Part shown: positions 58,737 to 64,000 of the stretch, one piece after another
Numbering within the stretch: the stretch's first letter is position 1
Layout: the number at the start of each line of letters is the position of its first letter
Source: Symbiodinium natans
Lineage: Eukaryota; Sar; Dinophyceae; Suessiales; Symbiodiniaceae
Length of the DNA: 64,000 bases
Assembly (NCBI GenBank): GCA_905221605.1
Contig: CAJNDS010002643.1
Span: 1 to 64,000, forward strand
Reading direction: 5' to 3'
The notes under the pieces: model-generated
Databases searched by the model: none
What the model was told of the DNA's origin: nothing
What the model saw: only the letters and a program-made list of their open reading frames with translations
Position numbers and translations under genes: made by a program

Positions 58737-60863
58737 TTAAGAGGTGTGTACCGTAAACATGCGCGAGGAGAAATGCAGTAAGGAGCTTGGAAGTTGCACC
58801 CCTTCCAAACTCTGGTCGAAGCTGTCGCCGAAGGTCAAGGTCTGCAGGCTGCTGGGAAGCTGCACCCCTTCCAAGCTCTGGTTGTAACGATAGTCGAAGC
58901 TCAAGGTCTGTAAGGCGCTGGGAAGCTGCACCCCTTGCAAGCTCCGGTTGAAACGAAAGTCGAAAGTCAAGGTCTGTAGGCCGCTGGGAAGCTGCACCCC
59001 TTCCAAGCTCTGGTCGAACTCATGGCCCAAGGTCAAGGTCCCTAGGCCGCTGGGAAGCTGCACCCCTTCCAAGCTCTGGTCGAACTCATCGCCGAAGGTC
59101 AAGGTCTGTAAGCAGCTGGGAAACTGCACCCCTTCCAAGCTCTGATTGAAATCATGACCGAAGGTCAAGGTCTGCAGGCTGCTGGGAAGCTGCACCCGTT
59201 CCAAGCTCTGGTTGTAACAAAACCCGAAGGTCAAAGCCTGTAGGCCGCTGGGAAGCTGCACCCCTTCCAAGCTCTGGTCGAACTCATGGCCGAAGGTCAA
59301 GGCCTGTAGGCCGCTGGGAAGCTGCACCCCTTCCAAGCTCTGGTCGAACTCATGGCCGAAGGTCAAGGTCTGTAGGCCGCTGGGAAGCTGCACCCCTTCC
59401 AAGCTCTGGTCGAACTCATCGCCGAAGGTCAAGGTCTGTAAGCAGCTGGGAAGCTGCACCCCTTCCAAGCTCTGGTCGAACTCATCGCCGAAGGTCAAGG
59501 TCTGTAGGCCGCTGGGAAGCTGCACCCCTTCCAAGCTCTGGTTGAAAAAACGTCCGAAGCTCAAGGTCTGCAGGCCCCTGGGAAGCTGCACCCCTTCCAA
59601 GCTCTGGTTGAAATCAGGGGCGAAGGTCAAGGTCTGTAGGCTGTTAGGAAGCTGCACCCGTTCCAAGCACTGGCTGACACCATGACCACATGTAAAGTTC
59701 TGTAGGCCGCTGGGAAGCTGCACCCCTTCCAAGCTCTGGTTGAATTTATTTCCGAAAGCCAAGGTCTGTAGGCTGCTGGGAAGCTGCACGCCTTCCAAGC
59801 TCTGGTTGAAATCATGACCGAAAGTCAAGGTCTGTAGGCCGCTGGGAAGCTGCACCCCTTCCAAGCTCTGGTTGTAACGATAGCTCAAGGTCAAGGTCTG
59901 TAGGCTGCTGGGAAGCTGCACCCCTTGCAAGCTCCGGTTGAAACGAAAGTCGAAAGTCAAGGTCTGTAGGCCGCTGGGAAGCTGCACCCCTTCCAAGCTC
60001 TGGTCGAACTCATGGCCCAAGGTCAAGGTCCCTAGGCCGCTGGGAAGCTGCACCCCTTCCAAGCTCTGGTCGAACTCATCGCCGAAGGTCAAGGTCTGTA
60101 AGCAGCTGGGAAACTGCACCCCTTCCAAGCTCTGGTTGTAACAAAACCCGAAGGTCAAGGCCTGTAGGCCGCTGGGAAGCTGCACCCCTTCCAAGCTCTG
60201 GTCGAACTCATGGCCGAAGGTCAAGGTCTGCAGGCCGCTGGGAAGCTGCACCCCTTCCAAGCTCTGGTCGAACTCATCGCGGAAGGTCAAGGTCTGTAAG
60301 CAGCTGGGAAGCTGCACCCCTTCCAAGCTCTGGTTGTAACAAAACCCGAAGGTCAAGGCCTGTAGGCCGCTGGGAAGCTGCACCCCTTCCAAGCTCTGGT
60401 CGAACTCATGGCCGAAGGTCAAGGCCTGTAGGCCGCTGGGAAGCTGCACCCCTTCCAAGCTCTGGTCGAACTCATGGCCGAAGGTCAAGGTCTGTAGGCC
60501 GCTGGGAAGCTGCACCCCTTCCAAGCTCTGGTCGAACTCATGGCCGAAGGTTAAGGCCACAACGACATCCATGGCATCCGTGTCTTGATCTAATCCTGTC
60601 TTCTCTAATGCTCGCTTTAAACTACGTGCCGCGCAGCCTGCGCCACATTTCCGCACCACATATGTCAGCTCTTGGTTTCGAATTTGTCGCAACAGCGGCT
60701 GATGTAGTTCAAGGAGACGCTCCCCCGAAGTCAGCACGATTGACCCTGCGGACAGGCCAACACTTCCTGCGACGCGTCTCCGCACATTCAGCCCCGTTTC
60801 CGTATCGTCCACACGGAGCTCAAAAGTCGACCCGGCAACGCTGTGGATGGTCAACGGCCGCAT
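58737..60863 (-). CDS. Ubiquitin-like / leucine-rich-repeat protein (gene 2), intact and intronless
   Basis: 708 codons from the first in-frame ATG (60863); the frame is open to 60965 without another ATG. Residues 3-72 form a ubiquitin-like domain (PLTIHSVAGSTFELRVDD... to QELTYVVRKC), 73-103 a helical-looking linker (SLKRALEKTGLDQDTDAMD), and 104-697 about 27 LRRs of 22 residues (LTFGHEFDQSLEGVQLPSGL). A short tail ends VHTS. There is no signal peptide or membrane segment, so it is probably intracellular. LRRs of this spacing usually bind proteins; the ubiquitin-like end suggests a link to ubiquitin-type signalling, but no catalytic residues are present and the role is unknown. Repeats 8-11 recur almost exactly as 23-26 (990 bp apart), a recent internal duplication. 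Upstream sequence (TTCTAACCGCGTTGAAG) could be a trans-splicing acceptor. Confidence 0.88.
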   Translation of the reverse strand: MRPLTIHSVAGSTFELRVDDTETGLNVRRRVAGSVGLSAGSIVLTSGERLLELHQPLLRQIRNQELTYVVRKCGAGCAARSLKRALEKTGLDQDTDAMDVVVALTFGHEFDQSLEGVQLPSGLQTLTFGHEFDQSLEGVQLPSGLQALTFGHEFDQSLEGVQLPSGLQALTFGFCYNQSLEGVQLPSCLQTLTFRDEFDQSLEGVQLPSGLQTLTFGHEFDQSLEGVQLPSGLQALTFGFCYNQSLEGVQFPSCLQTLTFGDEFDQSLEGVQLPSGLGTLTLGHEFDQSLEGVQLPSGLQTLTFDFRFNRSLQGVQLPSSLQTLTLSYRYNQSLEGVQLPSGLQTLTFGHDFNQSLEGVQLPSSLQTLAFGNKFNQSLEGVQLPSGLQNFTCGHGVSQCLERVQLPNSLQTLTFAPDFNQSLEGVQLPRGLQTLSFGRFFNQSLEGVQLPSGLQTLTFGDEFDQSLEGVQLPSCLQTLTFGDEFDQSLEGVQLPSGLQTLTFGHEFDQSLEGVQLPSGLQALTFGHEFDQSLEGVQLPSGLQALTFGFCYNQSLERVQLPSSLQTLTFGHDFNQSLEGVQFPSCLQTLTFGDEFDQSLEGVQLPSGLGTLTLGHEFDQSLEGVQLPSGLQTLTFDFRFNRSLQGVQLPSALQTLSFDYRYNQSLEGVQLPSSLQTLTFGDSFDQSLEGVQLPSSLLHFSSRMFTVHTS

Positions 60864-60965
60864 GCTCTCGACGAAGAATGATGCAAGAGCGCGTGGAAAT
60901 GTCAGTTGGTTCACTTGCGAGTTCTCATCAAAGAAATACAGGAATAATGAACTATTTGACTCCAA

Positions 60966-61410
60966 ACTTCAACGCGGTTAGAAGGGCTTGTGGGCTTCAA
61001 AGACTGCATAAACATTAATACATGGATTTTCGGGATTCAAGCCGCAAGGTGAAGGGTGGCAGAGAGTGCTTAGAATGTCAGATTCCGAACCTTGAATCCT
61101 AAACCCACATAGCTGGATCATGGTCTCGCAGGGTCTTCTGGGATCTCCTGGTAAGCAGCGAGTCGGGTGGGGTTAAGGTTTAGGATTTTGGGCTGCAGGT
61201 TTGGGATTCACGGCGACGCTTCAGAAGCAGGTGCGGTAGACCTAAACCGTACCACTTTGGAATATGAGACCCTGTTAGTGAATGAGGTCGGGGGAGATTG
61301 AAAGACATGCGAGTACCTATAGTGATCCTTTCAGGTTGAGAGGTTTCATCAGGTTGTTTTCTCAAGTCACCCTGCACTCTAGAGGGTCAGACTTTGTGTT
61401 ACAATCTCTC
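60966..61410. other. Unique stretch upstream of gene 2
   Basis: Probable 5' flank of gene 2. A minus-strand ORF (61377-61180) lacks a domain and is not supported. No TATA-like promoter is recognisable. Confidence 0.45.
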
Positions 61411-61477
61411 ATGATGATGCTGATGCTGATGCTGATGCTGATGCTGATGATGATGATGATGATGATGACGATGCTGA
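61411..61477. repeat. (ATG/CTG)n trinucleotide microsatellite
   Basis: ATGATGATGCTGATGCTG-type run of about 22 triplets; it would read methionine/leucine in one frame. Confidence 0.95.
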
Positions 61478-61644
61478 TTAGGAAGACGAATACCATCCCT
61501 AAACCCTAAACCCTAAACCCTTATTATGCTGAGATTTTCTTTGAGATGTCAGGGCCCCCAGGTCCGGTGGCAGCCCAGGGGCGGATAGGGATCTGGTGCA
61601 AGCGTTCTGCTCTGGAGAAGTGGACGTTACTCTTCATGATGGCT

Positions 61645-61720
61645 TGGGGTTTAGGGTTTAAGGTTTAGGGTTCAGGGTTTAAGGTTTAGGGTTTAGGGTT
61701 GAGGGTTGAGGGTTTAGGGG
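61645..61720 (+). repeat. TTTAGGG/TTTAAGG variants
   Basis: Degenerate G-strand block. Confidence 0.85.
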
Positions 61721-61899
61721 TAGAGTGGCAGCACATGGGAGGTGTCCCAAAGTTCGTCAGAATATTAGGTCTCCTACTACAGCACGGAGCCTTGCATTTA
61801 TGGTACCGAAAACATCTCCCTTGTTTAGAGAATCTCCCGCATGAGGTCATTGGCTTTGCCGGGCACAGGCGCCCAGACTCTTTGTGTGAGCTAAACAAC

Positions 61900-62042
61900 A
61901 GGGTTTAGGGTTTAGGGTTTAGGGTTTGGGGTTTAGGGTTTAGGGTTTAGGGTTTGGGGTTTGGGGTTTGGGGTTTGGGGAGGCTTTATAGAGTTTTTCG
62001 GGTTTAGGGTTTAGGGTTTACTGTAGGGTTTAGAGTTTAGGA
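61900..62042 (+). repeat. TTTAGGG/TTTGGGG array
   Basis: About 12 copies with a terminal TTTGGGG block, then decayed words. Confidence 0.9.
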
Positions 62043-62075
62043 TCCACAGCCACCTGCTTGGGCTTGCCATACCAA

Positions 62076-62137
62076 GATATGGACATATATCATATATACA
62101 TATGTGTGTATATATAGATATACATATGTATATATGG
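62076..62137. repeat. AT-rich microsatellite
   Basis: ATATATCATATATACATATG-type sequence; partially palindromic. 62138-62765 is unique with short tracts and no gene. Confidence 0.85.
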
Positions 62138-62767
62138 TTAAGAGAATCCCCCAGACGGGGTCGCACTGTTCAACGGGCCAAGGGACTACATCTGGGGGAT
62201 TGAGCTCGCACGGGACGTTGCCTGGCTGATCCCTACCGTGCATGAACCACCTTTATCTTCTTGTTCACTCCAAACGCCAAACCCTAAACCCTGAACCCCG
62301 AACCCCTAACCCTAAACCTAAACCCGAAACCCTAAAAGTACTCAACGAAACCCACAGGAGCCGCGCGCTTTCGATCAGGACGTGCTGCTTGTACCTTGCT
62401 TGCGCCGTCGAAACATACTTGAGAGGGTTTAGGGTTTAGGGCTTAGGGTTCAGGGGTTTAGGGACGAGGGTGTAGGGTTTAGGGTTTCTTGAGGGTTCCC
62501 CCCAAAAAGCACAGGTTCAGGGTATAGGTTGTAGAGTTTTTGGTTTAGTAGGGTTCGGCTTTGAGAGTTCGGGGCTTTTAGCGTTTCGCGTTGTAGGGTG
62601 TACCCATTGGGGGTTAGCTGGGGTTGGGGGCTTATGGCATGGGGTTAGGCTTACTAAACCCAACCCCTAAACCCTAAACCCTGAACCCGAGACTTGCTAG
62701 GGCACCGCTTCGAGAAGTTGTTGGAGGCATCCATGACGATGTCCCGGGGATCTGGCGTGGTGGGAAT

Positions 62768-62835
62768 GGGTTTGGGGTTTAGGGTTTGGGGTTTAGGGTT
62801 TGGGGTTTAGGGTTTGGGGTTTAGGGTTTAGGGTG
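62768..62835 (+). repeat. 14-bp telomeric dimer array (TTTGGGGTTTAGGG)
   Basis: The two heptamer variants alternate strictly for about five dimers, a miniature higher-order repeat. Confidence 0.92.
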
Positions 62836-62914
62836 TAGGGTTTGGGGTCTGGGTCCGCCCTGGCGGCGTGTTGGGAGGTGAAAACCTCCCCTTCCCTCCT
62901 TGCCCCCCAAAACG

Positions 62915-62916
<2 letters not shown>

Positions 62917-62966
<50 letters not shown>
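62917..62966. repeat. G50 homopolymer
   Basis: Uninterrupted 50-bp G run. Proline/glycine ORFs through it are artefacts. Confidence 0.95.
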
Positions 62967-62967
<1 letters not shown>

Positions 62968-63064
62968 CGGTGCACAATTTTTTCGTGGAGGACCGTGCCA
63001 CCCGCACAGCATAAACACACGATTCACAGAAGAAAGGGCGCCCTCAGCAAAATCAGCGTTTTTT

Positions 63065-63201
63065 CCCCCCCCCCCCCCCCCCCCACCCCCCCCCACCCCC
63101 CCCCCCCCCCCCCCCCCCCACCCCCCCCCCCCCCCCACCCCCCCCCCCCCCCACCCCCCCCCCCACACCCCCCCCCCCCCCACCCCCCCCCCCCTCCCCC
63201 C
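63065..63201. repeat. 137-bp C-rich tract
   Basis: C runs separated by single A (one T); it lies 98 bp after the G50 run, to which it is complementary. Confidence 0.95.
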
Positions 63202-63526
63202 AATCTTTTTGACTTGACCTTGTTCTGGTGCTCCCCCCCAAACGTTTCACAGAACTCTGCCGAGCAGGCTGGGATGATCTTCGAACCATGCGAGCGGGTT
63301 TAGACCTCTCAACTATGCTCCAGCGGGGTCGGCGGCTTGAGCCGGAGGCTCTTAAGTTTAGGGTTTAGGGTTTAGGCGGTGTAGGGCCTAGAGTTTAGTG
63401 AAGTGTTTGGAGCTTGTCGGGGCCAAGGGCCCTTAAGCAAGAGCCCCCTGCTGTCGATTTGGCAGGGGCGCAGCCAAGAGAATGACATCACGACAGGACC
63501 TAGACCCAGGATAGGTTATGAGGCCA

Positions 63527-63623
63527 GTGGTCTCTTTATCTGTTACCCCTATAGCTCATTATCGTCCCTAGATACCTTAATAACAACCTCCTGCAAAAAA
63601 GAAACCCTACTTAAAGAGACCAC
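63527..63623. mobile_element. Small foldback element (unassigned)
   Basis: GTGGTCTCTTTA at 63527 pairs with TAAAGAGACCAC ending 63623. The interior is unique. Confidence 0.6.
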
Positions 63624-63638
63624 CAACCAATATACAGT

Positions 63639-63760
63639 ATAGGGGATAGGCTTAAGGGGACCCTTGGGGATATCGACCCTCTCAACAAGGTCCCTGTTTG
63701 GGAGAGCCAGAAGAGGGTTCAGAAGGGGACCCTTTTAAGACCCCCGTATCCTACCTGGGA
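63639..63760. repeat. Dispersed repeat family G, copy 2
   Basis: AGGGGATAGGCTTAAGGGGA, GAGAGCCAGAAGAGGGTTC and ATCCTACCT match 12727-12858. Confidence 0.78.
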
Positions 63761-63765
63761 GAGTC

Positions 63766-63825
63766 AGCTAGGAATAAAGAGAGTGCCCTTTTTGGCTTAA
63801 AAGGGGCTTGTCAGGGAACCTAAGC
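63766..63825. repeat. Family F fragment
   Basis: CTAGGAATAAAGAGAGTGCC, then TTTTTGGCTTAAAAGGGGCT, directly beyond the family G copy. Confidence 0.6.
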
Positions 63826-63869
63826 CCTGAAACTCCTGACACCACACGGGAAGAGCCCCTTGAACCGGG

Positions 63870-64000
63870 CCCTAAAAACCCTCGACCCTAAACCCTAAAC
63901 CCTGAACCTTAAACCCTAAATTCCAAACCCTAAACCCTGAAAGTTAAACCCTAACCCCACCCTCAGCCCCCACCAAACCTTGAACCCTAAACTTATGCAA
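63870..64000 (-). repeat. Degenerate CCCTAAA words to the window edge
   Basis: Short C-strand blocks with CCTTAAA and CCCTGAA variants. Confidence 0.8.

Noticed and set aside
62821-63303. Poly-proline/poly-glycine ORFs near the right end
   Set aside because: Artefacts of the G50 and C-rich tracts; open on both strands in multiple frames.
1-64000. Dinoflagellate spliced-leader gene, tRNA, rRNA or snRNA
   Set aside because: No match by eye to the spliced-leader core CCGTAGCCATTTTGGCTCAA and no tRNA B-box with a matching cloverleaf; a covariance-model scan was not possible here.

Overview
This window looks like nuclear DNA from a dinoflagellate, probably of the Symbiodiniaceae / Polarella / Prorocentrum type. 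Two things suggest this. First, plant-type telomere heptamers (TTTAGGG / CCCTAAA) are scattered through almost the whole 64 kb. Second, the only two convincing protein genes encode a ubiquitin-like N-terminus followed by a long run of 22-residue leucine-rich repeats of the F(N/D)QSLE type, an architecture I associate with expanded dinoflagellate families. No prokaryotic operon structure, rRNA, tRNA, CRISPR or spliced-leader gene was seen. The lineage is inferred, not proven.

Layout. 1-1035 is an AT-rich satellite made of palindromic TTTAAAT/AATTAAAT blocks (77-bp unit, about 400-460-bp higher-order unit). From 1036 to 37000 the sequence is almost gene-free: interstitial telomeric arrays (largest 8613-8996, about 55 copies) alternate in both orientations with short foldback (MITE-like) elements, tandem repeats and short unique stretches holding at best gene fragments. 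37125-40084 is a gene island: a ubiquitin-like/LRR gene on the minus strand (gene 1), flanked by inverted copies of a 110-bp foldback element. 40100-58700 returns to telomeric arrays, foldbacks and minisatellites (30-bp array 55587-55860, 21-bp array 55918-56225). 58737-60863 is an intronless ubiquitin-like/LRR paralogue (gene 2). The window ends with microsatellites, a G50 tract, a C-rich tract and two more dispersed repeats.

Most striking points. (1) Comparing the paralogues gives a three-exon model for gene 1 that is in frame throughout. Its second intron is essentially a 123-bp element with perfect 24-bp terminal inverted repeats, i.e. an introner-like element; its first intron carries a TTTAGGG tract. 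Gene 2 lacks both introns. (2) Telomeric tracts repeatedly sit inside foldback elements, and in some cases are bracketed by direct duplications of element sequence (15 bp at 55093/55155, about 23 bp at 42797/42887). This suggests telomeric DNA is inserted at breaks. (3) Several head-to-head TTTAGGG|CCCTAAA junctions look like telomere fusions. (4) At least a dozen foldback or dispersed repeat families recur here; in two of them a short homopolymer inside the element has expanded into a long tract.

Most apparent ORFs are artefacts of the repeats. Both strands of the heptamer contain a stop in every frame within 21 nt, so ORFs end in LNPKP- or FRV-like tails. All coordinates, copy numbers and identities were read by eye; no alignment or database search was run.
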